Shown piece after piece: positions 46,123 to 54,439 of a DNA stretch of 64,000 nt. Every line of letters starts with the position of its first letter. Within the stretch, counting starts at the first letter, position 1. The stretch covers positions 124,001-188,000 of the forward strand of contig NZ_JAHZMO010000003.1 of assembly GCF_020748185.1 (NCBI RefSeq). Direction: 5' to 3'. Under the pieces are notes generated by a model. That model did no database searches, was not told the origin of the DNA, and saw only the letters and a list, made by a program, of their open reading frames with translations. A program made the translations under genes and the position numbers. This DNA is from Terrisporobacter petrolearius. Its GTDB lineage: Bacteria; Bacillota; Clostridia; Peptostreptococcales; Peptostreptococcaceae.

Positions 46123-47101
46123 TCTTAGCCACCTCCCCAAATACTCTGTTATTAACATATTTATCTATTAATGGTGTAGCAACGTTTGCTAATAATATTG
46201 AATATGAACATCCTTCTGGATAACCACCATATAATCTTATTACCGTTGCAATGACACCAGCTAAAACAGCATAAATAATTTGTCCTTTTTTCGTCATAGG
46301 AGACGTTGTATAGTCAGTTAACATGAAGAATGCACCTAACATAACACCACCTGCTAAGATTTGGAACATTGCGAATTCAAAACTAAATCCACCTAATAAG
46401 AAACTTAATATAAATATTGTACCTAAATAGCATACTGGCATTATATAAGAAATGATTCCCTTATAAATTAAATAAACTCCACCTAGAAGTATTAATATTG
46501 CACATGTTTCACCTATAGATCCACCTATATTACCTAAAGCCATATCTAAAAGTGATACTCCACTTTCTTTTAATGGTTCAAGACCAGCTGCACCAGCTTT
46601 TAAGAAACTAAGCGGAGTAGCAGTTGATACTGCATCTAAACTTCCTGTACTTACCCAGTTTACACCAGTTTTAGTCCAAGCAGTCATTGCTACTGGAAAT
46701 GATGCTAGTAAAAAAGCTCTACCTGCAAGAGCTGGGTTAACAAAGTTATTCCCAATTCCGCCAAATACCATTTTTACAACTATAATTGCAAATACTCCAC
46801 CTAGTATACACATCCACCACGGAAGTGATGCTGGCATATTAAATGCAAGTAATAATCCTGTTACTACTGCAGATAAATCTCCCACAGTACTTTTTTGTTT
46901 AGTTATCTTTTGATATAAAAATTCTGAGCCAACTGTACCCAGTATACAAAAGAACATTACGAATAAAGCACTAGCTCTAAAAAAATACACTGCAGCAAGT
47001 GCTGCTGGTACAAGGGCAAGTACTACTTGTTTCATTATATAAGACGTATCTTCATTGCTTCTAATATGAGGTGATGATGATACAATAAACTTATTTTCCA
47101 T
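46115..47101 (-). CDS. rnfD: Rnf complex subunit D, covalent FMN membrane protein
   Basis: A membrane subunit of 328 residues with about nine helices. It carries the second covalent FMN, probably at the Thr of SLDAVSTATPL (about residues 155-165), again an ApbE substrate. FGGIGNNFVNPALAGRAFL and LTDYTTSPMT are family motifs. SD TTAGGGGGAAAAAAT. Confidence 0.95.
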   Translation of the reverse strand: MENKFIVSSSPHIRSNEDTSYIMKQVVLALVPAALAAVYFFRASALFVMFFCILGTVGSEFLYQKITKQKSTVGDLSAVVTGLLLAFNMPASLPWWMCILGGVFAIIVVKMVFGGIGNNFVNPALAGRAFLLASFPVAMTAWTKTGVNWVSTGSLDAVSTATPLSFLKAGAAGLEPLKESGVSLLDMALGNIGGSIGETCAILILLGGVYLIYKGIISYIMPVCYLGTIFILSFLLGGFSFEFAMFQILAGGVMLGAFFMLTDYTTSPMTKKGQIIYAVLAGVIATVIRLYGGYPEGCSYSILLANVATPLIDKYVNNRVFGEVAKSE

Positions 47102-47119
47102 ATTTTTTCCCCCTAACTA

Positions 47120-48460
47120 CTATTTGTTAGCCGCTTGTTGTTTTCTTCTCATAGCTTGAATTTGTCTTTTAGCATTTCTTATTGATTCTACTAACGGTCT
47201 TCTTGCTGGACATATAAATGAGCAAGATCCACATTCTATACAATCAAGAGCTCTATGTTCTGCTGCTCTCTCAAAGTCGCCTTTTAAAGAATTCGCACTT
47301 ATATATAAAGGTTGTAAAAATGCTGGACATACGTCTGTACATCTACCACATCTTAAACAGTTACTTGGTTCATCTATTTTAGCTTCTTCTGCTGATATAC
47401 ATAAAATACCAGAAGAACCTTTGTTAGTAACTACATTTGTTGTATACTGAGTCATACCCATCATAGGTCCACCCATTATAAACTTACCTACTTTTACATC
47501 TTCTTTAAATCCGCCACATTGATCAATTATTTCAGAAACTACTGTACCTACTTTTGTTACTAAGTTTGCAGGTTCTTTTATACAGCTTCCTGTTACTGTT
47601 GTAATTCTCTCGATTAATGGTAATCCAGTTTTAATAGTTTTGGCTATTTGAGCAGCCGTTCCAACGTTATCAACCACAGCTCCTGCCGCTGATGGTAATG
47701 CTCCTGATGGAACTTCTCTTCCTGTACAAGCATATATTAATTGTTTTTCTGCTCCTTGTGGATATTTAACTTCTAGACCAACTACTTCCACATCGTTAAA
47801 TCCTTTTGCAGCATTTGTTATGGCTTCTATAGCGTCTGGCTTGTTAACTTCAATACCTATATATCCTTTTTTAACGTTTAGAGCCTTCATTATTACTCTA
47901 ATACCAAAGACTACGTCTTCAGGATTTTCTACCATAAGTCTATGGTCAGCTGTAAGATATGGTTCACATTCTGCCCCATTTAAAATAACAACATCAATAT
48001 TTGCATCTGGTGGTGGTGAAAGCTTAACATGAGTTGGGAATGTCGCTCCACCCATTCCAACTATACCTGCTTCTTGGACATACTTGATTATATCCTTTGA
48101 GTCTAATGTTTCTAGATCACCTTTTGGCCCTATACTTTCATCCAATTCTTCTTTAAAGTCATTTTCGATTACAACACAAATTCCTTTTCCTCCTGGAATT
48201 TCATGTTCTTCTATACCAATAACTTTTCCTGAAACAGATGAATGAATATAAGTTGATACAAACCCTTGAGGTTCACCAATCTTTTGTCCTTTTTTTACCT
48301 CTTCTCCTACTTCAACTATAGGTTTTGCTGGTGCACCTATATGTTGTTGTAGAGGTATATAGACTACTTTTGGAGCCTCTGCTTTTTTTAAAGCGATTTG
48401 ATTTGTATACTCTTTATTATATGAAGGATGTATTCCTCCTTTAAATGTTAAGAGCTTCAT
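47120..48460 (-). CDS. rnfC: Rnf complex subunit C, NADH/FMN and Fe-S subunit
   Basis: Soluble peripheral subunit that reduces NAD+. It has 446 residues: the N-terminal barrel-sandwich domain (GGIHPSYNKEYT...), an SLBB/NADH-binding Rossmann part (VGMGGATFPTHVKL, ILNGAECEPYLTADHR), and two 4Fe-4S motifs (CLRCGRCTDVCP and CIECGSCSFICP). It leads the operon rnfC-D-G-E-A-B, the usual clostridial order. SD TTGGGGAGGTAG. Confidence 0.97.
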   Translation of the reverse strand: MKLLTFKGGIHPSYNKEYTNQIALKKAEAPKVVYIPLQQHIGAPAKPIVEVGEEVKKGQKIGEPQGFVSTYIHSSVSGKVIGIEEHEIPGGKGICVVIENDFKEELDESIGPKGDLETLDSKDIIKYVQEAGIVGMGGATFPTHVKLSPPPDANIDVVILNGAECEPYLTADHRLMVENPEDVVFGIRVIMKALNVKKGYIGIEVNKPDAIEAITNAAKGFNDVEVVGLEVKYPQGAEKQLIYACTGREVPSGALPSAAGAVVDNVGTAAQIAKTIKTGLPLIERITTVTGSCIKEPANLVTKVGTVVSEIIDQCGGFKEDVKVGKFIMGGPMMGMTQYTTNVVTNKGSSGILCISAEEAKIDEPSNCLRCGRCTDVCPAFLQPLYISANSLKGDFERAAEHRALDCIECGSCSFICPARRPLVESIRNAKRQIQAMRRKQQAANK

Positions 48461-48506
48461 TTTACTACCTCCCCAAACTGTTTTTAACTTTTATGCTATT
48501 AACTAT

Positions 48507-48534
48507 AGTATACTATAAATTTTTTAAAAGTTAA
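48507..48534 (-). promoter_or_regulatory. candidate promoter of the rnf operon
   Basis: TTAACT (48534-48529), a 16-base spacer and TATACT (48512-48507) on the minus strand, 47 bases before rnfC. A TTGTTAA (48538-48544), one arm of a clostridial Rex-type site, sits just upstream; its other arm is not conserved. Confidence 0.45.
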
Positions 48535-48661
48535 TAATTGTTAAAAAAATATCCCAATTTACTAATTCTGATAATCATTTTAAACCGTTACTAATATATC
48601 AATTTAAAAAATTAAGAATTTACAAATCATTCCATTTTGTCATGTTTCATTTTTATTACAT

Positions 48662-48691
48662 AAAAAAAGGTTGATACAACAACCTTTTTTT
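48662..48691 (-). terminator. terminator of the SPOR-like protein gene
   Basis: Stem AAAAAAAGGTTG / CAACCTTTTTTT around ATACAA; it begins 8 bases past the stop codon. The flanks would allow action in both directions. Confidence 0.85.
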
Positions 48692-48698
48692 ACGTTAA

Positions 48699-49613
48699 CT
48701 ATTTCATTGATTGTACAAATAAGTAATACTGTTGTATAGAAGATAACAACAAACCTTGACTCACGTAACCTTTATTTTCACTTGCATTTTTTGATGAAGT
48801 TAAAATATAATTTTGTGTGTTATCTATGTAAGAAATTAAATTATTTTTAAATTTATCCATTTTTGAATAATCAATTTTTTGTGTATTTTTTTTCAAATTT
48901 TCTAGTATCGTCTTTCGATTTGTTAAAATTTCATTGTAAGAAGATAAATCATTTTTATTTTTATCCCAATATTGACCTTCTTTTTGATAATTTTCAATCA
49001 AATCATTTAAACCAGTTGCTATATCTTTCATATATGAATAGTCATCTGTATATTCTAAAGATAACATAGGTACTTCTATTTTTGTTAAAAAAGAGTCAGA
49101 AAAGTATGTTTTTGTCTTTTCTAAGTTGTTTCTCACCTTTGTTTCATCAAAAGAAGAATACACTTGAATTTTTTCAGACTTATCTATTGTCATACTTGAT
49201 GATGGAATTTTATATTGATTCATAACTTCTTCTATTTTTTTCAAATCTTTTTTATCTTCTAAAGATGCTACCTGTATGGTATATACTACCATCTCATTTA
49301 CGCTTGCTACCTGAGAATTTTCTTGTGCTTCCTCTTTATCTCCTTTTTCTACTTCATTTAACTGAGACTCAATTGTGGATGAAGTTATAACCTTGCTTTT
49401 ATCAAATAAGTTTTTAAACCCATCCCATATTGAAGCATTTTTTATTGCACTTACTACGTTCACCTTTCCTAACTTGTCCATAAAATCTTTATCCTTCAAG
49501 TTTATGTATGCATAAGTGCCAACAATACATAAACATAGGGTAACAGTTACTACCCTCGTTCCATTAAATCTTTTTCTCTTATTGAAATTTTTGTAGAATT
49601 TTCTTTTGCTCAT
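48699..49613 (-). CDS. hypothetical membrane-anchored protein with SPOR-like domain
   Basis: A 304-residue protein with a basic N-terminus (SKRKFYKNFNKRKRF), one transmembrane helix (about 20-40), a linker and a SPOR-like segment (about 107-180; VVYTIQVASLEDKKDLKKIEEVMNQ..., with the typical beta-alpha pattern). The last 120 residues look alpha-helical, rich in Lys/Asn/Tyr. I do not recognise a named family beyond SPOR. A role in binding septal peptidoglycan is only inferred. SD TAGGAGGGGACGAC. It is monocistronic between terminators. Confidence 0.6.
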   Translation of the reverse strand: MSKRKFYKNFNKRKRFNGTRVVTVTLCLCIVGTYAYINLKDKDFMDKLGKVNVVSAIKNASIWDGFKNLFDKSKVITSSTIESQLNEVEKGDKEEAQENSQVASVNEMVVYTIQVASLEDKKDLKKIEEVMNQYKIPSSSMTIDKSEKIQVYSSFDETKVRNNLEKTKTYFSDSFLTKIEVPMLSLEYTDDYSYMKDIATGLNDLIENYQKEGQYWDKNKNDLSSYNEILTNRKTILENLKKNTQKIDYSKMDKFKNNLISYIDNTQNYILTSSKNASENKGYVSQGLLLSSIQQYYLFVQSMK

Positions 49614-49696
49614 AAGTCGTCCCCTCCTAAATGGTTTTACTAATATATATTTAGAAGATGTCCAATTTATGATATGAATTTGATTATAAATAATTA

Positions 49697-49741
49697 TAAA
49701 AAAAGCTATGAATTTAGATCTTTTCTAATTTCATAGCTTTT
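49697..49741 (-). terminator. terminator of the SH3/NlpC gene
   Basis: Stem AAAAGCTATGAAATTAGA-type with one mismatch and a short loop, then seven T on the minus strand. Confidence 0.85.
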
Positions 49742-49748
49742 GATGTTA

Positions 49749-51068
49749 TTAAAATCTTCTTGCTCCTAGCAATACTTTTCCATAATATCCAGACAAAGAG
49801 TCTATTTTCACCTTATCTGGTCTTGTTTGAGAGCCACTGGCATGAATAAATTGGTTATTTCCAATATAAATACCCACATGTGAAGTGCTTCCAGGTGTAA
49901 CTGTAGCGAAATGTAATAAATCTCCCTTTTTCAAGTTACTTGTTCCTACAGAAGTTCCTACCCTTGCTTGGTCGTAGGAAATCCTAGGTAAAGATATTCC
50001 TCTTGCATGTAAATATACATAACTTGTAAATCCTGAACAGTCAAATGAATTTGGACCATTTCCACCCCATACATAAGGCTTACCTAATTGAGCCATAGCA
50101 AGATCCACTACTGATTCATTTTTAGATTCACCTGATGTATTATCACCTGGTGATTCTGTTGTAATATTTATATATTTAGAACTTACCCATCCAGTAATAT
50201 TAGAACTAGCTTTTATTTGGTACCAAGAGTTAGAGCTGTTAGTTATGGTTACTACTTCACCCTTTTTTAGAGCAGTTTTAACAGAGTGATTAGTTCCTGG
50301 CCCACTTCTTACATTTAGACTATCTGTTGATTTTCCATAAGTATCACTTTTAGATATATATGAAGATGAAGCCCATCCTATAGTGCCGTTGGATAATTTT
50401 ACTTTGTACCATCCATCGGATTCACTTAATAAAAATACCACTTGCCCAGGTTTTAAATAAGTTTTAACGGAGTAATTGGTTCCCGGTCCACTTCTTACAT
50501 TTAAATTAACATTACTAGTTACTTTTCCATTTAAATTAACTTCTATTTCTGGAGTTCCTTCAGGTTTATTTGAATCATTGTTAGAATCATTAGAAACATT
50601 GCCTGTTGTCTCTTCAACATAAGATCCATGTACCCAACCACTATTTCCATTAACTAGCTGTATTTTATACCAACCATTTGATTTGTCAGTTATTTTATGC
50701 ATCGTTCCATTTTTTACAGTAGTTTTAATTTCATATGATTTTCCTGGTCCACTTCTTACATTTAGTCTAACCTTACATTTAATTTTTGCATTTAGGCTAG
50801 CACTTTCTATTTGAATATATTTATCACTGACCCATCCAGTTCCCTTATTAGGTAACTGAACATTTAACCAACCATCACTTTTTTCTAATATTGCTACTTC
50901 ATCACCTTTTTGTAAGCAACCTTTTATGCTAGTATCTGTACCTGGTCCATTTCTTATATTTAATGCACTTACTGTAACTGTTCCTTTTTCCTGTGCACTA
51001 ACACTAGAATGGCCTAAAGATAATGCTAGCGTGCCAACTCCTATAGCTGTAATTACTTTTGTATTCAC
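49749..51068 (-). CDS. secreted peptidoglycan hydrolase with four SH3b domains and NlpC/P60
   Basis: A 439-residue exported wall hydrolase. It has a signal peptide (about 1-25, end near SVSAQE), four bacterial SH3 domains (about 25-85, 88-145, 175-235 and 240-300; each with a [LS]N[IV]R[NS]GPG turn and GW[VA]S), a Ser/Asp-rich linker, and an NlpC/P60 domain (about 315-439) with the catalytic Cys in FDCSGF and His in TSHVGIYIG. It cuts gamma-D-Glu-DAP peptides by family knowledge. The start is a GTG at 51068 behind GGGGGAGAT. It follows the glyoxalase-like gene by 26 bases. Confidence 0.92.
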   Translation of the reverse strand: MNTKVITAIGVGTLALSLGHSSVSAQEKGTVTVSALNIRNGPGTDTSIKGCLQKGDEVAILEKSDGWLNVQLPNKGTGWVSDKYIQIESASLNAKIKCKVRLNVRSGPGKSYEIKTTVKNGTMHKITDKSNGWYKIQLVNGNSGWVHGSYVEETTGNVSNDSNNDSNKPEGTPEIEVNLNGKVTSNVNLNVRSGPGTNYSVKTYLKPGQVVFLLSESDGWYKVKLSNGTIGWASSSYISKSDTYGKSTDSLNVRSGPGTNHSVKTALKKGEVVTITNSSNSWYQIKASSNITGWVSSKYINITTESPGDNTSGESKNESVVDLAMAQLGKPYVWGGNGPNSFDCSGFTSYVYLHARGISLPRISYDQARVGTSVGTSNLKKGDLLHFATVTPGSTSHVGIYIGNNQFIHASGSQTRPDKVKIDSLSGYYGKVLLGARRF

Positions 51069-51094
51069 AGTTATCTCCCCCAAATTTTATCATT

Positions 51095-51466
51095 CTATTT
51101 TTTCTTTGGTAATATTTCTATCCAGTAATTATCTGGATCAGCTATGAAGTATATTCCCATAGCTTTATTTTCAAAACAAATACAACCCATTTCTTTATGT
51201 AATTCGTAAGCTTTATCAAAATCTTCTACTTCCAATGCTAAGTGGAACTCGTTATCTCCTAAATTATAAGGTCTGTCCCAATCTCTTAGCCAAGTTAATT
51301 CTAGATTATGAGATGTTACTCCATCACCTAAATATACTAAAACAAAACTTCCGTCTTCTGAATTTATACGTCTAGTTTCCTTTAAACCTAATGCTTTTTT
51401 ATAAAATTCTAAACTTTTTTCTAAATTTAGTACGTTAAAATTATTATGGCAAAATGTAAATTTCAT
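51095..51466 (-). CDS. VOC-superfamily protein, probable lactoylglutathione lyase-like
   Basis: A 123-residue vicinal-oxygen-chelate protein made of two beta-alpha-beta-beta-beta modules. Its metal ligands look like H7, E55, H76 and E117 (FCHNN, NLELTW, FHLALEV, YWIEILPKK), the glyoxalase I pattern. It could detoxify methylglyoxal made by MgsA, although glutathione is not common in clostridia and another thiol or substrate is possible. SD AAGGAGGAAATA. It is in one transcript with the SH3/NlpC gene. Confidence 0.78.
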   Translation of the reverse strand: MKFTFCHNNFNVLNLEKSLEFYKKALGLKETRRINSEDGSFVLVYLGDGVTSHNLELTWLRDWDRPYNLGDNEFHLALEVEDFDKAYELHKEMGCICFENKAMGIYFIADPDNYWIEILPKKK

Positions 51467-51555
51467 ATTATTTCCTCCTTATGTGTTACAATATCCTATA
51501 TTTGTATAATTAAATATTATTACATTTTTTTGTACATTACTACAATATTCTATTA

Positions 51556-52308
51556 TTATACTCTTAGTTTTGCAATAATTGGATAATGGTCTGATAATTT
51601 TTTTATAATAACCCTATAATTTATAGGTACAATATCTCGTGAAACAAAGATATAATCTATTCTTTCTATCCCTAAAGAAAAAGTCAAAGTATTTGATTTA
51701 TCTAATGTTTTTGCCACATCTATACAGTTATTATCAAGATTTATATCTGCCGCATTAAAGTCCCCTGCTATAATATAAGGTTCATTACCAAGTCCATCAA
51801 TAAAAGTTTGCAATTCTTTTAATTGCCCTTCTTGTTCTTCTTTATTTGTTCCCAAGTGAACATTAATTATGTTTACATTCTTACCCTTAACATCTATGAC
51901 TGTATGTAACATACCCCTTTGCTCCTTAGAACTACTTAGGTATACATGATTTTGCCTAATTATTCTATATTTTGAATAAGTTACTAATCCATAATTCGAG
52001 TTTAGATTTACTACATTTGCACCAAAATGAGAGTTCATTCCCAATTCTTCCTTTAGACTACTCACTTGAAATCCTACCTTTGCAGATTCATTTACTTCTT
52101 GTAAACAAATTATATCTGCATCACAATTTTTCAAAAAATCTATAATATCAAAAAGAGTTGGAAACATATCTTTATCTACACCACTATGTATGTTATAACT
52201 TACAATTTTTAAATTTGTATTTAATCTGCCTTCATTTGTATTAACACTGCTTGCTATTACACTAGAAATTATAATTAAGATTAATAAAAAAGTTTTTTTT
52301 AACTTAAT
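51556..52308 (-). CDS. secreted endonuclease/exonuclease/phosphatase family protein, ATT start
   Basis: With the start at an ATT at 52308 the protein is 250 residues. It reads KLKKTFLLILIIISSVIASS as a complete signal peptide, then LKIVSYNIHSG, the normal first strand of the EEP fold. The family residues follow: IICLQEVNE (Glu), VHLG, IIAGDFNAAD and SDHYPI (Asp-His). The first ATG (52167) would cut off the signal and the first strand, so it cannot be the true start. AAGGAG lies 10 bases before the ATT. Its substrate (DNA, phospholipid or other) is unknown. Confidence 0.75.
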   Translation of the reverse strand: MKLKKTFLLILIIISSVIASSVNTNEGRLNTNLKIVSYNIHSGVDKDMFPTLFDIIDFLKNCDADIICLQEVNESAKVGFQVSSLKEELGMNSHFGANVVNLNSNYGLVTYSKYRIIRQNHVYLSSSKEQRGMLHTVIDVKGKNVNIINVHLGTNKEEQEGQLKELQTFIDGLGNEPYIIAGDFNAADINLDNNCIDVAKTLDKSNTLTFSLGIERIDYIFVSRDIVPINYRVIIKKLSDHYPIIAKLRV

Positions 52309-52350
52309 ATTTGATCAACTCCTTTTACACAATTTTTTATATTTTACCCC

Positions 52351-52377
52351 AAAATTAAAGACGCCAATAGCGTCTTT
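52351..52377 (-). terminator. terminator of the SAP-like gene
   Basis: Stem AAAGACGC / GCGTCTTT with a CAATA loop, then TTAATTTTG on the minus strand. Confidence 0.7.
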
Positions 52378-52381
52378 AACT

Positions 52382-52990
52382 TTAATGACTTTTCTTTGCA
52401 ACTTTTTCTTTTATTATATAATTAATTACTTTTTTTCTTATGTCTTCAGCAGAGTCTTCTTCTACTATTTTTATATTTAGAAGCTTTGCTATTGATTTCA
52501 TATCTTCTCTAGTTTTTGATTTATAACTTTCTATTAAGTCTTTTTTTATTTTTTCAGGTTCTAACACATATTCTTGACTATTTCTTTTATAAAAAACATA
52601 TTTTTTAGAGTATGACCCTCTATTGCCATAAATATGCTTTGAAACCTTTTTTAATATTTGATTGTAAGAATTTTTTTTATTTACACTTATTCCCAAGTAG
52701 TTAGCAAATTTTATTAACTCTCCTTTTGACTTAAATAGCTCTTGATTTCTAATAATTTTTGCTACTGAAACCATATTTTCTTGATATGCACCATTTTTTA
52801 ATACTTTTAAATAGGTTTTTTGAATATTTGAGTCTTTGCTTACTTTTTTTATATAATTATTTATGACTTTATCTATATTTCCTTCAAAGTATTTTTGTGC
52901 GCCTTTTTGAGATACATAATTTTCAAGTTCTTTGTGGGCCATATCAAGTATCATATCTTTCAAATCTTCTTTATAATATCTAGATTCCAT
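52382..52990 (-). CDS. hypothetical helical protein with two SAP-like repeats
   Basis: A 202-residue, very basic and mostly helical cytosolic protein with no signal peptide. Residues about 88-120 (GELIKFANYLGISVNKKNS...) and about 165-197 (EDMKSIAKLLNIKIVEEDS...) align as two 33-residue repeats of helix, LGI-type turn, then a second helix, like SAP or Rho-N nucleic-acid-binding motifs. I do not recognise a named family. A nucleic-acid-binding role is inferred only from this pattern and the Lys content. SD GGGGGAGGTATC. It is monocistronic. Confidence 0.55.
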   Translation of the reverse strand: MESRYYKEDLKDMILDMAHKELENYVSQKGAQKYFEGNIDKVINNYIKKVSKDSNIQKTYLKVLKNGAYQENMVSVAKIIRNQELFKSKGELIKFANYLGISVNKKNSYNQILKKVSKHIYGNRGSYSKKYVFYKRNSQEYVLEPEKIKKDLIESYKSKTREDMKSIAKLLNIKIVEEDSAEDIRKKVINYIIKEKVAKKSH

Positions 52991-53149
52991 GATACCTCCC
53001 CCTTATTATCAACAATCTTATACTTACTTATTATATTCAAGTAATTTTAAATTGGTGAATTTACTAAATATTTTCTATTTATGGTTTATTCAATTATATG
53101 ATTTTTATTGAAAATTATTAAATTGTTTTGAATTTATGTATAAACTATT
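52991..53149. other. intergenic, AT-rich, no gene seen
   Basis: Upstream region of the SAP-like gene. No SD-linked open frame and no fold was seen here; the small-RNA candidate begins to its right. Confidence 0.4.
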
Positions 53150-53176
53150 TTGTTTTGGTAAAACTAGTACTATAAA
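53150..53176 (+). promoter_or_regulatory. promoter of the candidate small RNA
   Basis: TTGTTT (53150-53155), a 15-base spacer and TATAAA (53171-53176) on the plus strand. The spacer is short but usable. Transcription would begin near 53183. Confidence 0.4.
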
Positions 53177-53182
53177 ATCAAA

Positions 53183-53241
53183 CATACTCAATCTCCCCCA
53201 TTTAGGCTTCTATTTTCCCCCATAAATAGAAGCCTTTTTTT
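53183..53241 (+). ncRNA. candidate small RNA with two UCCCCCAU motifs
   Basis: A region of about 59 bases on the plus strand that ends in a perfect intrinsic terminator but contains no start codon with an SD. The 8-base motif TCCCCCAT occurs twice: in the unpaired stretch (53194-53201) and as the entire loop of the terminator hairpin (53216-53223). C-rich single-stranded patches of this sort are how RsaE/RoxS-type sRNAs of Bacillota bind SD sequences. No plus-strand gene upstream needs this terminator. I found no match to a named sRNA. Confidence 0.5.
53204..53241 (+). terminator. terminator of the candidate small RNA
   Basis: Perfect 12-bp stem AGGCTTCTATTT (53204-53215) with its complement (53224-53235), loop TCCCCCAT, then a seven-T run. 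It acts on the plus strand only, since the other side lacks a run. Confidence 0.88.
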
Positions 53242-53243
53242 AC

Positions 53244-53296
53244 AAAAAAGTACCTTATATAGTCAACCATGTTTTAACTGTATAAGGTACTTTTTT
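53244..53296 (-). terminator. terminator of the agr-like operon
   Basis: Stem AAAAAAGTACCTTATA with its complement and a loop of about 20 bases; T-run on the minus strand. It ends the transcript after the lipoprotein gene. Confidence 0.85.
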
Positions 53297-53306
53297 ATTT
53301 TATAAT

Positions 53307-53699
53307 TTATTTAATATAAAATCCTGTAAGTTTCATATCTTTATTGTAACTTATTGTAAATTTAACATTTCCATTTTCAAATTTAGATATAATTACAACT
53401 GTAGCTTGGTCACCATCTCCTACTACTGCTTCTTTATCAAAAGAATCAAATTTCCCCAAATCTTTAGCCATAGGCTCCCAAGCTTCCTTTATCTTTTCTG
53501 TTACTCCTGCATCTATAAATTCTTGTCCTGACATTTCTTTTATTTTGTCATATTCTTCATTACATAACATTTGAATAACTTCTTTTGTAGTTGTCTTTAA
53601 CTCTTCTTCATTAAAATCATCACTTAATTTGTTTGAAGAACATCCTCCTAACATTACACAACCTAAAGTTATCATCAAAAGTAATCTTAATTTTTTCAT
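53307..53699 (-). CDS. DUF3887 lipoprotein
   Basis: A 130-residue exported lipoprotein with a signal peptide whose hydrophobic part is LLLMITLGCVMLGG and a lipobox with Cys20. The mature part is a single DUF3887 domain (about 28-130), an NTF2-like fold of unknown function. It is the last gene of the four-gene operon; its ATG is just 2 bases from the protease stop. SD GGAGGAGTAAA. It may be a regulated effector, or its leader may be the source of a signal peptide (inference). Confidence 0.82.
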   Translation of the reverse strand: MKKLRLLLMITLGCVMLGGCSSNKLSDDFNEEELKTTTKEVIQMLCNEEYDKIKEMSGQEFIDAGVTEKIKEAWEPMAKDLGKFDSFDKEAVVGDGDQATVVIISKFENGNVKFTISYNKDMKLTGFYIK

Positions 53700-53700
53700 T

Positions 53701-54420
53701 TTACTCCTCCATTTTAGTAAACTTCAATTTTAATTTATGTATTAAATATAAAAAGACTAATCCCCAAATTAGTAAGTATATTTCAATACCTATAGTTTCC
53801 ATATTAAATATTTGTGGTAAAATACCTATTCCTGCATCCATTATTCCATGAAGTATAATAGCAATAAATAGGTAAGAAATTTTGTTTAGTCTTACAGAAT
53901 ATAATACAATTATGGAAAATCCCACATGCACACTTAGTACAAATAACCTTTCCATTCCCATCATAAAAGCATTTGTTAAACTCAAACCTGAAGCTTCAGG
54001 TAAATTATGACTAAATAAAAGAATAACTGCATTTATTCCTACTATAAATAATGCCTCTATCCCCCAATGTCCAAAACCAAAGCTAATTCCATCATCATAT
54101 TTGTGATTATTTTTCAGGAAATATTTAAATCCTATATATCTCCCTACTTCTTCAAAAATACCTGCAGTCAATCCTAAAAAAATACTATACAAATAAGGAT
54201 TTAAACTTAGCCTCATATACCAAATTTGATTTGGAAACACATAAGATAATAAGGGGAGTCTTAATATAATTTGAGATATGAAAAATACTAAAACACCTAC
54301 TATAAAAGATTTTAGTTTTTGTTTTTTGCAAAACATGTAATAAATAAGCATTACTATTGGAACCACAAATGAAATTATAACACTTATTACTAAACCTATT
54401 TTAGTTCCTAATTCAATCAC
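53701..54420 (-). CDS. YhfC family intramembrane metalloprotease/glutamic-type protease
   Basis: A 239-residue membrane protein with seven or eight predicted helices. Motifs EEVGRYIGFK (about 97-107), FGFGHWGIEALF and the late HGIMDAG match the YhfC branch of the CPBP/Rce1-like proteases, in which Glu and His residues line the active site within the membrane. The start is a GTG at 54420, eight bases after AGGAAG; the GTG at 54429 is too close. It lies 19 bases after the histidine kinase. Its substrate is unknown. Confidence 0.82.
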   Translation of the reverse strand: MIELGTKIGLVISVIISFVVPIVMLIYYMFCKKQKLKSFIVGVLVFFISQIILRLPLLSYVFPNQIWYMRLSLNPYLYSIFLGLTAGIFEEVGRYIGFKYFLKNNHKYDDGISFGFGHWGIEALFIVGINAVILLFSHNLPEASGLSLTNAFMMGMERLFVLSVHVGFSIIVLYSVRLNKISYLFIAIILHGIMDAGIGILPQIFNMETIGIEIYLLIWGLVFLYLIHKLKLKFTKMEE

Positions 54421-54439
54421 TTTATTCACTTCCTAATTA

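Noticed and set aside
48535-48552. Rex-type redox regulator site upstream of rnfC
   Set aside because: Only one arm (TTGTTAA) is present; the opposite arm reads ATATCCC, so a full operator cannot be claimed.
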